Shown: one piece after another, positions 1-8,290 of the stretch | Position numbering within the stretch: the first letter of the stretch is position 1 | Layout of the letters: each line of letters begins with the position of its first letter | DNA from: Nitrospirales bacterium | GTDB taxonomy: Bacteria; Nitrospirota; Nitrospiria; Nitrospirales; UBA8639 | NCBI GenBank assembly: GCA_012270585.1 | Contig: JAAXIB010000084.1 | Span: 20,030 to 84,029, forward strand | Reading direction: 5' to 3' | DNA length: 64,000 bases | Made by a program: the position numbers and the translations under genes | The notes under the pieces: model-generated | Seen by the model: the letters and a program-made list of their open reading frames with translations, nothing else | What the model was told of the DNA's origin: nothing | Database searches by the model: none

Positions 1-929
1 ATCCGGGCTCCCAGGAAGTAGCCGTACCCCGCCATCAGCCCCGCGGTCACCCCGCCGACGACCAAGTGAACGAGAAGGGCCGCATCCTCAACCCGCAACA
101 CGAACGCGATGAACCCGAACTGCACTAAATAGTAAGTAACCGCAAAAGTCAAACACGGCCACAGCCAGAACCGGCAGGCTTCCCACCACGATCCTATCCT
201 GAAGCGTTCCGGGAAGTCTTCCAGTGGACGTTTTCCGGACAAAAAGGCTCCATGGGCGAAACACGCGGCCACGACACAAACCAGAATCGCCTGGCCCACC
301 TCCCTCCCTTCGCCGGTCCAGCCCGCCCGGACCGCGACCGCGGTCATTCCACCGGCAACGACGCCCGCTCCCACCCATCGGACCAAATGGAAAAAGTCGC
401 GCCGGAGCAACTCGCGAAACGACCCGCCGTCGGGAAAGGTCACCATCCGCACACCCTGGGATTCCATGCGGACCACGTGTCCGATCTCAAAGGCATCCCG
501 GGTGACGGCCGTGCAGGGGATAATCAGGGCCATCATGGCCGGCCCATCAGGATGGAGAAGAAAATTGTAATCGGCAAAGAGGGCCAGGATCGCCAAGACC
601 AGCAACGAAAGCTGCACGCCGTAGACAAACCCGATCCATCCGCCCACCCAGAAAAGACGACCGGGAGCCTCGGTGCGACAAACCTGGGCGAGAGTCCGGG
701 TCCGTCCCATCGCGTACGCCCAATACGCGGTGAGCATCGCCAGGACCCCGCTCATCGCCAACAACACCAGCGGGTCGGACAGCGGAAGAACGTCTTTTGA
801 GAGACGGTAGAGGATAAAGGCCACGAACCCCGGAATGAGCATCACCCAACGCTTCCGCTTGCGAACGTCGGGTTCCGTCACGACCGCATTCAGTTGGGGA
901 ATCACCCGGAGCGCGAGTCGATGCAACAT
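1..929 (-). CDS. Polytopic membrane protein, 3' end outside window
   Basis: An open frame runs from an ATG at 929 leftwards off the window edge with no stop, so about 309 residues of a longer protein are seen. I read roughly eight hydrophobic stretches, for example around MLIPGFVAFILYRL, LVLLAMSGVLAMLTAYWAYA, FVYGVQLSLLVLAILALFA and LVHLVVGGVTAGLMAGYGYF, which indicates an integral inner-membrane protein. A purine-rich GAGAG lies a few bases upstream of the ATG. I do not recognise the family. A signal peptide is not evident. The gene stands alone behind a repeat-filled gap and faces the same way as the PCP_red/DUF420/methyltransferase genes. Codon pattern supports this frame; the opposite-strand frames here are shadows. 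Confidence 0.72.
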   Translation of the reverse strand, partial: MLHRLALRVIPQLNAVVTEPDVRKRKRWVMLIPGFVAFILYRLSKDVLPLSDPLVLLAMSGVLAMLTAYWAYAMGRTRTLAQVCRTEAPGRLFWVGGWIGFVYGVQLSLLVLAILALFADYNFLLHPDGPAMMALIIPCTAVTRDAFEIGHVVRMESQGVRMVTFPDGGSFRELLRRDFFHLVRWVGAGVVAGGMTAVAVRAGWTGEGREVGQAILVCVVAACFAHGAFLSGKRPLEDFPERFRIGSWWEACRFWLWPCLTFAVTYYLVQFGFIAFVLRVEDAALLVHLVVGGVTAGLMAGYGYFLGAR

Positions 930-954
930 TGGAATCTCTCAAAGAACAGAAAGC

Positions 955-1136
955 GTCATTGGTACGAAAATAGTTCTCCCTTCCGTCATTCCCGACGCCT
1001 GTCCCCGACGTTCTCAATCGGGGATCGAGGATGACAGATTAGAGAGAGGCATCCCCATTTTCATCTCTTGTGGTGCAGGCTGCACGCCTGCATGAGGAAT
1101 TCCTGTATGTGTGCACTCATTCGTCGACAGAATGAC
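955..1136. repeat. Composite dispersed repeat, copy 1
   Basis: The gap between two minus-strand genes begins GTCATTGGTACGAAAATAG and ends in a degenerate copy of the motif TGTATGTG..CA.TCATTCGTCGACAG. Inside are GTCATTCCCGACGCCTG and a CGGGGATCGAGGATGACAG segment. The same two ends occur at 36855-37053, and parts occur at 45824-46200 and 58405-58610, so this looks like one copy of a non-autonomous repeat family. Confidence 0.7.
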
Positions 1137-1146
1137 GACTGACGCG

Positions 1147-1629
1147 TCACGACCCCGAAGCCGCCATGCCGAAATAGCGGGCCTTGATTTCTTCTATCAA
1201 CTCCACCGTGACTTCAGACAGGCCCCTGTCCTGAGCCGTCCGCTCCAACTCCACGCGCGCCATCGCACGAACCGGTCCCGGGATTCGTGACAAACGACGT
1301 TTCGCATCAGGATGCCAGGACACCATCCCATGATTCCCGGCTTCCGTCATCAGGTCGGTCGAGACCACTTTGATGCTCTTTCGATCTGCATAGTCTTCCA
1401 CCTCCTGCCGGACAAGAGGTTCCACGTACGATGGCAGCCGGTCCAAACGATGTTGGGCCTCATCAGTCCAGGCCGGACGGTCGAAAAACACGCTTGCCTT
1501 TCGAGGGTCCGTCTCGATTCCCAGACGAAAACCACACTGTTCACAGTGATAACGCAGAAAGACCCGGACATCTTCCCCTTCTTCAAGGGCCTCACATCGG
1601 AAATCCGAGCCGCAGGCACATCGCATCAC
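1147..1629 (-). CDS. Zinc-ribbon protein with two PCP_red-like domains
   Basis: 160 residues. The N terminus has C4-x-C6 and C29-x2-C32, a likely zinc ribbon. Two segments then resemble the PCP_red domain named after the C terminus of protochlorophyllide reductase subunit B: residues 53-95 (PAWTDEAQHRLDRLPSYV...) and 104-150 (SWHPDAKRRLSRIPGPV...E..A...G...VT.E...E), each with the W...A...L.R.P..V..M.R.E pattern. Such small stand-alone proteins occur in non-photosynthetic bacteria with unknown role. It follows the DUF420 gene by only 4 bases (TAG CCCC GTGATG), so it is probably co-transcribed and may be translationally coupled; start is GTG 1629 or ATG 1626. Family assignment is by motif, function unknown. 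Confidence 0.8.
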   Translation of the reverse strand: MMRCACGSDFRCEALEEGEDVRVFLRYHCEQCGFRLGIETDPRKASVFFDRPAWTDEAQHRLDRLPSYVEPLVRQEVEDYADRKSIKVVSTDLMTEAGNHGMVSWHPDAKRRLSRIPGPVRAMARVELERTAQDRGLSEVTVELIEEIKARYFGMAASGS

Positions 1630-1633
1630 GGGG

Positions 1634-2350
1634 CTACCCGATTTTTCCGGGATACAAAATATACAACATGGTATACGTGATACTGCCGGTCACGAACAAA
1701 ATGCAATACACCACCATGGTAAACCGGCCCAGGACTCGATGACGTCGCGCACCATTCGGCCACATGCGTTGGATGGCGACCTCGATGCCAAACACAAGGG
1801 CAATGAGTATGAGGAGTCCGAGATAGACGCTGAATTTGCCCATGGAAAACCCGCTGGCGACCACGCGACTGAGAAACAAGTGCAGCACCAGGGCCGTCAC
1901 TCCACCAAAAATGATTGCCATTTTTTTTCCGGTGGTTTTCAGGATGGCCTCTCGTAACGTTCGTTGCCCATTGATAAACGTTTGAGAGCGAAACCCCAGG
2001 ACAATCATGTAGATGGCCATGATCAATCCGATCACGACCAGAAGAATGTGAAAGGTCAAGAGAGGAACAAACACGTTATCATACAACGCCTGTGACCCGC
2101 CGAACCCTTCCTTGCCTTCAAAGGCCAAGACGCCGAGCTGACGAAACAGATAATAACTCGTAAAAAATGCCAACATGGCGACCATGCCGCCAAGCATCAG
2201 CCAATGATGCCCGCTCCCATGACTCTTTCTGGCCTGGACCCACCCGACGATAAACAGCCCGGTGAACAATGTAGCCATCAACTGACTGATATCGGCCCCC
2301 AGCGTGGCATGCGTCCCGACAAACCCCGGCTCTCGTAACCATTCAGCCAT
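1634..2350 (-). CDS. DUF420-type membrane protein
   Basis: 238 residues with about six hydrophobic segments and an N-terminal region followed by the histidine-bearing loops typical of DUF420, a family often encoded beside haem-copper oxidase genes (CtaM-like). Visible segments include LMATLFTGLFIVGWV, WLMLGGMVAMLAFFTSYYL, LLTFHILLVVIGLIMAIYMI and GRFTMVVYCILFVTGSITY, with conserved-looking H in SGHHW, FHILL and LHLFL. The ATG follows the methyltransferase stop immediately (TAAATG) with GGAGAAGGA in front, so translation is probably coupled. No oxidase subunits are in view, so a role in oxidase assembly is family inference only. Confidence 0.8.
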   Translation of the reverse strand: MAEWLREPGFVGTHATLGADISQLMATLFTGLFIVGWVQARKSHGSGHHWLMLGGMVAMLAFFTSYYLFRQLGVLAFEGKEGFGGSQALYDNVFVPLLTFHILLVVIGLIMAIYMIVLGFRSQTFINGQRTLREAILKTTGKKMAIIFGGVTALVLHLFLSRVVASGFSMGKFSVYLGLLILIALVFGIEVAIQRMWPNGARRHRVLGRFTMVVYCILFVTGSITYTMLYILYPGKIG

Positions 2351-3340
2351 TTATCCTTCTCCCCGTTTAATGCCCTGAACAATCGCCCGCGGTTCCAGTT
2401 CCGTGACGGAGGCAAAGCCCGCACGGGTTATCCAATCCATAGCCTCCTGAGTTGTAAAACAATCCCCCTGTTCCGTATTGACCAGAATATGCACGGCAAA
2501 GGCCGTGGTCCACGCCGGACTCGTCCGGTCCGGGTCCAAAAACCGGTCCTTGATTACCAACCGCCCCCCGTCCGTCAGATGCCTAAACGTTTTGTGTACC
2601 AACCTGGCGTTGGTTTGCGCGTCCTGGTAATGAAGCACGTCGGACAGGAGCACCAGATCATAGCGCTCCCCCAAGGAATCCGTATTGAAGTCGCCGGGTT
2701 TGACGGCTATGCGATCTTCCAGCCCGGCTTCCTTGATGGACCGTTCGGTCACCGGAAGAGTGGAAGGCAGATCAAACACTGTTGCGCTGAGACGAGGGTA
2801 TTCCCGGCAAAAGGCAATCGCATTGGTCCCGGCTCCCCCGCCGACGTCCAGCATGCGTTCAACGCCGTCCAATTGCAGGACCTTGGCGAGGTTGACCCCG
2901 CTCCCCCGGCCGATCCGGTCCAACACCGCCAACACGTTGGCACCCATCTCCGGATCGGTTTCAAAGACGTGCTGCCGGACCGGAGACACGCCGGTTCGGA
3001 CAGTCTCTTCCAATTTTCCCCAGTTCATCCATTCCGAATCGTGCAGAACCAGCAGATGCCCCACGTAATCCGGGCTGACTTTCACCAGATGTTTCCGGGC
3101 CACGCTGGTATTCGCAAAACGACCCTCGTGTTTCGTCACGATCCGCATTGCGGCCAACGCGTGTAAGAGCAGGCTCAACCCCCGTTCATCCAGAGATACA
3201 CGCTTGGCCAAGCCAGACGGAGAATCGGGCCGGCTATCCAAAACTGAAAAAAGATCCAGCTTGATCGCCGTGAGAAGAATTTTCGTCTCCCAGTAGTACC
3301 CGATCTGAAATATTTCTGCGAGAGAGAGCTCCCGAGGCAC
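2351..3340 (-). CDS. Class I SAM-dependent O-methyltransferase
   Basis: 329 residues. Residues 1-110 resemble the winged-helix dimerisation domain of plant-type/HIOMT O-methyltransferases; residues 164-172 give SAM motif I (LDVGGGAGT), followed by the acidic DLPSTL segment and LLSDVLHYQD.....L. Known relatives methylate hydroxyl groups of small aromatic or carotenoid substrates; the substrate here cannot be read. The start is a GTG preceded by AAAGGA at a normal distance. First gene of a tight minus-strand set with DUF420 (0 bp gap) and the PCP_red protein, suggesting a shared role. Confidence 0.87.
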   Translation of the reverse strand: MPRELSLAEIFQIGYYWETKILLTAIKLDLFSVLDSRPDSPSGLAKRVSLDERGLSLLLHALAAMRIVTKHEGRFANTSVARKHLVKVSPDYVGHLLVLHDSEWMNWGKLEETVRTGVSPVRQHVFETDPEMGANVLAVLDRIGRGSGVNLAKVLQLDGVERMLDVGGGAGTNAIAFCREYPRLSATVFDLPSTLPVTERSIKEAGLEDRIAVKPGDFNTDSLGERYDLVLLSDVLHYQDAQTNARLVHKTFRHLTDGGRLVIKDRFLDPDRTSPAWTTAFAVHILVNTEQGDCFTTQEAMDWITRAGFASVTELEPRAIVQGIKRGEG

Positions 3341-3464
3341 AACAAGTCCTTTCCCTCACCCTGGCTCCCGGATCGCTCCCCGATTAAGCCTGTCCCGGGG
3401 GGAGAGGAAGTCTACTGAGATAGTAGCGAGCCGGAACCGGCGAACGCAAGGGAAGGCACACGAC

Positions 3465-3498
3465 AAAAAAGGGCAGCAACGACGACCCGTTGCTGCCC
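3465..3498 (-). terminator. Rho-independent terminator after the 3529-4323 gene
   Basis: An 11-bp stem (GGGCAGCAACG / CGTTGCTGCCC, 3471-3498) with a 6-base loop is followed on the minus strand by six T residues. It lies 30 bases after the stop of the cupredoxin-like gene and separates it from the methyltransferase operon. Confidence 0.9.
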
Positions 3499-3528
3499 CT
3501 GATTGTTCTCAAAAACGAAAGGAGTCTC

Positions 3529-4323
3529 TTACGGTTTAAACTTCTTTTTCTTCTTGATGTCGAAGTTGGCTTCAACGGTCGCGCCATCCTTGACTTCGAC
3601 TTCCATCGTCACGTTTCCAGCCACCGGATGCCAAGCCAGGACCTTGTGCTTGCCTGCGGGGACGTCCGTCACCTCGAAAGACCCGTCGCCACCGGACACG
3701 CCAAAGTGGCCATTGGTCACGGGCAGGAACCAGGCTTGCATGAACTCGTGCTGGTCACATTGCAACCGGAGAACGGAACCTTTTCTGGCCATCCGCATCT
3801 TGATTTTCTTGTCCAGCTTGTCGCCTTTCTTGGCCAACCCGATATTGAACAGGGTCGAAGATTTCGCACCGAGCACGTCAAAGCTGTGGGGATTATGCAA
3901 TACCCCTTCCTTGGACTTGGGATCATTGGGGTCCGCATCGGTATTTTCCACGATAAAGTTACCTTTGTTCACCAACACACCGGTAAACGGCAGGAACTCA
4001 CACAGCTTGGCAATCACGTTCGGGGTCGTCTTGAAGCCTTTGTCCTTAATGCCGCGAACCGACACGATCGCATTCTTGAGCCCTTTGTTTGCATCCACTT
4101 CGACTTCTTTCAATAAACGCGTATCATCTCCCGTTTGACTGGGATTTTGTTTGCAAAAAGCCGGATTGGGAAATTTGGAAAAGGCAAACTCCTTTGCCGC
4201 AATGGGTTTGCCGGAATACATGACTTTGCCCTTGATGGTTCCGCCGGCTTGAGCAATCAGTGGCATTGCAACCAGCAACCCACCAAGGAAGACAGACAAA
4301 ATAAACGAGCGACGATTCCTCAT
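3529..4323 (-). CDS. Exported cupredoxin-like / carboxypeptidase-regulatory-like protein (paralogue 1)
   Basis: 264 residues with a signal peptide (RRSFILSVFLGGLLVAMPLIAQA). The centre carries H143/H146 and then C189-x2-H192-x2-M195, the order expected for a type-1 copper site (His...Cys..His..Met). It is followed by a CarboxypepD_reg-like module near 205-256 (GGDGSFEVTDVPAGKHKVLAWHP). The C terminus ends in a run of lysines. ATG 4323 has AGGAGG 8 bases upstream, and a strong promoter lies at 4465-4493, so it is a single-gene unit with its own terminator. Two paralogues lie at 9034-9942 and 9958-10869. Copper binding is inferred from the motif; role may be periplasmic electron transfer or metal handling. 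Confidence 0.82.
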   Translation of the reverse strand: MRNRRSFILSVFLGGLLVAMPLIAQAGGTIKGKVMYSGKPIAAKEFAFSKFPNPAFCKQNPSQTGDDTRLLKEVEVDANKGLKNAIVSVRGIKDKGFKTTPNVIAKLCEFLPFTGVLVNKGNFIVENTDADPNDPKSKEGVLHNPHSFDVLGAKSSTLFNIGLAKKGDKLDKKIKMRMARKGSVLRLQCDQHEFMQAWFLPVTNGHFGVSGGDGSFEVTDVPAGKHKVLAWHPVAGNVTMEVEVKDGATVEANFDIKKKKKFKP

Positions 4324-4464
4324 AGATATGCCTCCTGGTTGAGAATAATTTTTGTCCGACTCGGGGGAGGGGGAAAACCCTGACGGATTTCAACTCCCGG
4401 TCCGCCTCACACTCACACGACAGGCGAGAAATTCCTCGAATCTTCTTCTACACAACAAATGGCG

Positions 4465-4493
4465 TTTATAGCAACCTGAAATGAGGGTGTCAA
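4465..4493 (-). promoter_or_regulatory. Sigma70-type promoter for the 3529-4323 gene
   Basis: Minus strand: TTGACA (4493-4488), a 17-base spacer, then TATAAA (4470-4465). This is 6/6 and 5/6 matches to the consensus, about 140 bases before the ATG. It is the clearest promoter in the window and implies a long 5' leader. Confidence 0.75.
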
Positions 4494-4502
4494 GTCACGG
4501 AT

Positions 4503-4545
4503 GTAGGGACAACCCCCCTGTGGTTGTCCGCCGGGCCGTCCCCTA
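4503..4545. repeat. GTAGGGGAC-family palindromic repeat
   Basis: GTAGGGACAACCCCCCTG...GGTTGTCC followed by GGGCCGTCCCCTAC: outer arms GTAGGGAC / GTCCCCTAC. Related copies lie at 6383-6409, 8957-8982, 31209-31234 and 50264-50291. Confidence 0.75.
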
Positions 4546-4557
4546 CAAGGACAATCA

Positions 4558-6549
4558 TTAACGGGTATTCAAGGCGGGAGGCCCATTTCTCATCGAGAAA
4601 GGTTTCCGCGCCTCCGTGAGTGCCGTGAATATTTCCCGGAAACGGTCCGGCAACTCCTCGGCCCGCGCAATGGGGCTGGAGCACAATCGCTCGGTGCACA
4701 CGTAGGCAAACGGACCTGTGACCTTGGGGAAGGTGACCTCGCCGATGGACAGGGAATCGACGCGGGGATCCAAAAACCGAACCAATTTTCCGGGAGCATA
4801 GACAGCCAGGCTGCGGCCAAAAAGGCGTCGGGCCGCAGCCTGAGATTTTTCACCCACCACCACAATGTGTACGGGATAGTACAGGAACCGGTGAATGGCA
4901 CGACCCGTTTGCGCAACCGGCAGAGAGCCGGCCTCCAGAATCATTTGCAGAATATGCTCCGACTTTTCCCGGTATCGCGGGTCCCGGGTCAGATAGAACA
5001 AGTCGGAAAAGACCAGGGACAGCGCGGCATTCACATGGAGATCCTTATGGGGGAATTTCAACAATCCCAATGAGGAAGCAGACGGAATTCGGTCGAAATA
5101 TCCCCCCCCCTGGCTGTCTTCGAGCAGCCGGATGGCATCCTCGATGACCGTCTCAGCCTGTTTCAGGTAAGAGGCCGAACCGGTGCTCAAAAAGGCTTCC
5201 AGCAAGGCGTCCGCAACAAAGACCTGGTCGGCGAGCAACCCGAACTCTCTGGGATGACCCTCATGCAGGAGATGAGCCAGACCGCGGCCGGGTTGATAGC
5301 GTTCCTTGTAAAACCGCCGGAGGGTTTGGAGGGCGAACTCCCGCGCCTCCCTGTTGCCCAGGACCTGCGCAACTCTGAGAGAAGCCTTGATCATCAGTGC
5401 GTTCCAGTCGGTCAGCATCGTGCGATCGACGGAAGGAATGCCGATGGCCAGGCGTCGTGATTCGTCCAAGGCAAAAAATTCGTCTCCGGGCACGCCGGCG
5501 CCCGAACGGTCCGGGGCGTCGGCATCCTGGCTGGCATAAAACCCGCCCCGTTCCCGGTCGGCAAGAAACCGCGTCACGTAACGCATGGTCCCTTCAACCA
5601 CCTCGCGGTACCGCAACAGGCCGGTGACCTGATACGCCTCAAGATAATTGAGAAGATTGGACGCCTGGATGGAAAGCAATTTCTCATAATGCGGGTGTGA
5701 CCAATCCGCTTCCTCGGCATAGCGAAAAAACCCGCCCCAGATCGGATCATAGAGGGTCAACTGTTGATCCAGGGTAAACAACGCCATCCGCCGCCACTCC
5801 GAGTCCCGATGCCAGAAAGAACGGGAGAAGGCCAAGGCGATGGCCTCGGGTTCAAAAAATTTCGGGGCGTCCCGGAACCCGCCGGACACGGGGTCATACT
5901 CTCGCTTCATCATTTCAAGGATCTGAGCGAGCATCGCCGGGTGAATGCGCCCATGAGGCTGCCGGCTTGCCCGTTGCGCCGATTCCACCTGTTCCCATAT
6001 CTGAGCGACACGTTCAGCCATGTCCCGTTTGTTGTCCCGGTAAAAGGCGTCCGACGTGTGCAACACTTCGAGCATGGCGTCGGGGGGCAAAACATTCGCC
6101 TGGAAGAGAATTTCCCCGGAGGGAAGCAGGACACTGGTGGTGGGCCACCCGCCGTGTTTATACCGGACCGCAATGTCCGGACGCTGATCGGTTTCGACCC
6201 GGACCGGAATAAATTCGGCGTTTAAGAGTTCGACCACCGCAGGGTCGGCGTACGTGGTCTCATCCATGACGTGGCAGGCATGACACCAGACGGCCGTCAG
6301 ATCGAGCAGGATCAACTTGTCTTCGGCTTGTGCGCGCTCAAAGGCCTTCGCCCCCCATCCCGACCAGTGGATGGCCGGTGACGTAGGGACAACCCCCCGT
6401 GGTTGTCCGAATTGATCGCTCGCCGATACAGGCGTTGTAAGTAAGAGGAATCCCGTTATCCATACACGTAAGAATCCCCTATATCGTCTTGCAGCCTGCG
6501 CACCGTACCAATGCCCCCTTCTGTCATTCCCACCTTCTCCTTCTGTCAT
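4558..6549 (-). CDS. Exported thioredoxin-like DUF255 (YyaL/SPATA20-type) protein
   Basis: About 663 residues from the chosen start. After a hydrophobic segment (GFLRVWITGFLLLTTPVSASD, likely signal peptide or anchor) comes a thioredoxin-like DUF255 domain with WCHAC (C89 and C92), then a long alpha/alpha-toroid part of the N-acylglucosamine-2-epimerase type, typical of the YyaL/SPATA20 family. Most family members lack an export signal, so this one may be periplasmic. The frame opens up to 6666, but its first 39 codons lie in or before the dispersed repeat 6521-6640 (translating as CHSRESGNPG...), so I place the start at the ATG at 6549; no good ribosome site is seen and the start is uncertain. 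Codons around 6383-6409 are also repeat-derived (QPRGVVPTS). Substrate unknown. Confidence 0.83.
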   Translation of the reverse strand: MTEGEGGNDRRGHWYGAQAARRYRGFLRVWITGFLLLTTPVSASDQFGQPRGVVPTSPAIHWSGWGAKAFERAQAEDKLILLDLTAVWCHACHVMDETTYADPAVVELLNAEFIPVRVETDQRPDIAVRYKHGGWPTTSVLLPSGEILFQANVLPPDAMLEVLHTSDAFYRDNKRDMAERVAQIWEQVESAQRASRQPHGRIHPAMLAQILEMMKREYDPVSGGFRDAPKFFEPEAIALAFSRSFWHRDSEWRRMALFTLDQQLTLYDPIWGGFFRYAEEADWSHPHYEKLLSIQASNLLNYLEAYQVTGLLRYREVVEGTMRYVTRFLADRERGGFYASQDADAPDRSGAGVPGDEFFALDESRRLAIGIPSVDRTMLTDWNALMIKASLRVAQVLGNREAREFALQTLRRFYKERYQPGRGLAHLLHEGHPREFGLLADQVFVADALLEAFLSTGSASYLKQAETVIEDAIRLLEDSQGGGYFDRIPSASSLGLLKFPHKDLHVNAALSLVFSDLFYLTRDPRYREKSEHILQMILEAGSLPVAQTGRAIHRFLYYPVHIVVVGEKSQAAARRLFGRSLAVYAPGKLVRFLDPRVDSLSIGEVTFPKVTGPFAYVCTERLCSSPIARAEELPDRFREIFTALTEARKPFSMRNGPPALNTR
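6383..6409. repeat. GTAGGGGAC-family repeat inside a coding region
   Basis: GTAGGGACAACCCCCCGTGG followed by TTGTCC, nearly identical to 4503-4529. It is translated in frame in the linker between the signal segment and the thioredoxin-like domain of the DUF255 protein, so the insertion kept the frame. Confidence 0.7.
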
Positions 6550-6640
6550 CCTCGACATTTTTAATCGAGAATCCAGGGATTTCTCCCCTTCTCTTGACGA
6601 AGAGAACGACCCTGGATTCCCGCTTTCGCGGGAATGACAG
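6521..6640. repeat. Dispersed repeat array (GTCATTCCC / GGAATGAC type)
   Basis: Contains GTCATCCTCGACATTTTTAA followed by TCGAGAATCCAGGG, then a perfect ATTCCCGC-TTTC-GCGGGAAT hairpin ending GACAG. The same blocks recur at 8144-8280, 19989-20020, 23603-23702, 36855-37053 and 53293-53448. It lies over the 5' part of the DUF255 open frame. Confidence 0.8.
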
Positions 6641-6792
6641 TTCGGGGTAATGGTGGCCTTTTTCATGACTGAGCGACGGATAAGCCGCGACCCTCGAAAA
6701 CAGCGAAGGCCGGAATGCGTCCTGGCCGTTATTCTAGAGAAAGGTCATCACCCGCTCAAATGGGACGATGTCCGGGCCAACCACTGCGGGCG

Positions 6793-8127
6793 TCAGGTCT
6801 CGGGCGGAGAAGAGAGGATACGCGCGATGGCGCCCGCGGCCGTGGCGCGCACGGCCTCGTTCGCCTCTTTCATGAGCCTCTTGAGGTGGGGGATCATTTC
6901 CCGCCCGCCTACCCGGCCCAGCGACCGGGCCGCTGAAATTTGAGGTTTGGGCACGGGGTCGTTGAGCAGGAGCAGCAAGGGCCCCACGACGTCGCGGGCG
7001 CGACCATGGCCCAACGCTTTGGCCACGGAGGAACGCAGGCCCGGATTCTGTTGCCCCATCAATTCCCGGACGGTTCCGGCCACGACGCTGAACGGGCTGC
7101 TCAACTCAAGCAAGCCCGCGACGGCCGCGGCCCGCACGCCCATATTACGGTCCTGCAAAGCTCGTGTCAGCGGAGAGACCGCCTGTTCGGCCCTGAGTTT
7201 CCCCAACGTCACGGCAGCCACGCTTCGGACCGCCGGGACCGGATCGGCGAGCGCGTTGATCAGGAAAGGGGCACCCTCAACCGAACCGAGCTTCCCCAGC
7301 GAGGCCGCGGCCGCCGCGCGGATCGACGGCTGTTTGTCACGGAGCCCTTGCGCAAGAAGCGGCAACCCTTGGGGAGCCCCGATTTCGCCGAGCATCCGCA
7401 ACGCCGCCCCTCGTTCATAACCCTCCGGCACGCTGGTGGCCCGCTCCACGGTTTGCCAGTGTTCCTTCCGGCCCAGACGATACAACGCCGCGGCCGCCGC
7501 AACCTGAACGATCCGTTGCTCATCCTTGAGCAACGGCGTGATGAGGGGAATGGTCCCGGGGTCTCCCATCCCACCAAGAGCCTTCAAGATCGTGACCCTG
7601 ACCAGACCCGCCTGATCCTGAAGCGCGTTGCGAAAGCCTTCCGATTGTCGCCCTTTCGGAAACTTCCCCATGCCCTCGGCCACCAACACCCGGATCATGC
7701 CTGAGCCGTCGCTGAGCCCGTCCTGAAAGTACGGCACCACCTCGTCCGAAGGAATCTCCTTGAGCGCCGAATACGCCGCCCCTCTCACCTGCTCGCGCAT
7801 ATCCGCCCGGAAAGGCAGGATGCTTTGGACGGCGAGTTCCCGCAGAAGCCCTTCGTCGCTTCCGTCTGTTTCGACGAATTGCTCGTAGGCCTGGATGCCT
7901 TCTGCGGTCTTTCCCAGCCGCGCCAGACTCAGCATCTTGAACCGGGAGGACGCCCGCCGCCATTGCGCGTCCTTGAGAAGAGGTTCAACGAGTTCCACGC
8001 TCCTCGGAAAATCACCCTGCGCGAACGCCCGTCCGGCAAGATTGAGCCGCTCTTCGGGAGACGTTTGGGCTTTCACCGAGCCACCGCCTAGAGGATCCAG
8101 GCTACAGACCACACTCAGCAAGACCAT
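6793..8127 (-). CDS. Exported HEAT-repeat protein
   Basis: 444 residues from ATG 8127. A hydrophobic leader (MVLLSVVCSLDPLGGGSVKAQ) suggests export. Residues from about 20 to 95 look TPR-like (RLNLAGRAFAQGDFPRSVELVEPLL), and the rest is a run of HEAT/PBS-lyase-type repeats with recurring D....VR..AA..LG.L. and A...L...L.D....VR..A motifs, at least eight units. Such alpha-solenoids bind partner proteins. The frame is open to 8352, but the extra 75 codons read through the repeat 8144-8280 and overlap the neighbouring LolA-like gene, so the downstream ATG is preferred. Specific partner unknown; neighbours are exported redox proteins. Confidence 0.8.
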   Translation of the reverse strand: MVLLSVVCSLDPLGGGSVKAQTSPEERLNLAGRAFAQGDFPRSVELVEPLLKDAQWRRASSRFKMLSLARLGKTAEGIQAYEQFVETDGSDEGLLRELAVQSILPFRADMREQVRGAAYSALKEIPSDEVVPYFQDGLSDGSGMIRVLVAEGMGKFPKGRQSEGFRNALQDQAGLVRVTILKALGGMGDPGTIPLITPLLKDEQRIVQVAAAAALYRLGRKEHWQTVERATSVPEGYERGAALRMLGEIGAPQGLPLLAQGLRDKQPSIRAAAAASLGKLGSVEGAPFLINALADPVPAVRSVAAVTLGKLRAEQAVSPLTRALQDRNMGVRAAAVAGLLELSSPFSVVAGTVRELMGQQNPGLRSSVAKALGHGRARDVVGPLLLLLNDPVPKPQISAARSLGRVGGREMIPHLKRLMKEANEAVRATAAGAIARILSSPPET

Positions 8128-8143
8128 GCCCCATTGCCATGCC

Positions 8144-8280
8144 CTGTCATTCCCGCGAAACCTGCCCCGGACTTTGATCCGGGGGCGGGAATCCAGTGTC
8201 TTGCTCTTCTGCCCTGCCATTCGTGCGACCCCGACCGGAACAAAAACCCCCTGGATTCCCGCTAAAAGCTGCGGAAATGC
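8144..8280. repeat. Dispersed repeat array
   Basis: Begins CTGTCATTCCCGCGAAACCT and ends CTGGATTCCCGCTAAAAGCT; the middle has CGGGGGCGGGAATCCAGTGTC. Same family as 6521-6640. It fills the gap between the HEAT gene and the LolA-like gene. Confidence 0.75.
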
Positions 8281-8290
8281 CCGTTGACAC

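Noticed and set aside
252..800. 182-codon plus frame at the left edge
   Set aside because: Antisense to the membrane protein at 1-929, which has coherent hydrophobic segments.
6521..6640. Transcription terminator between DUF255 and the gap
   Set aside because: The hairpin belongs to the dispersed GTCATTCC repeat family and lacks a T tract.
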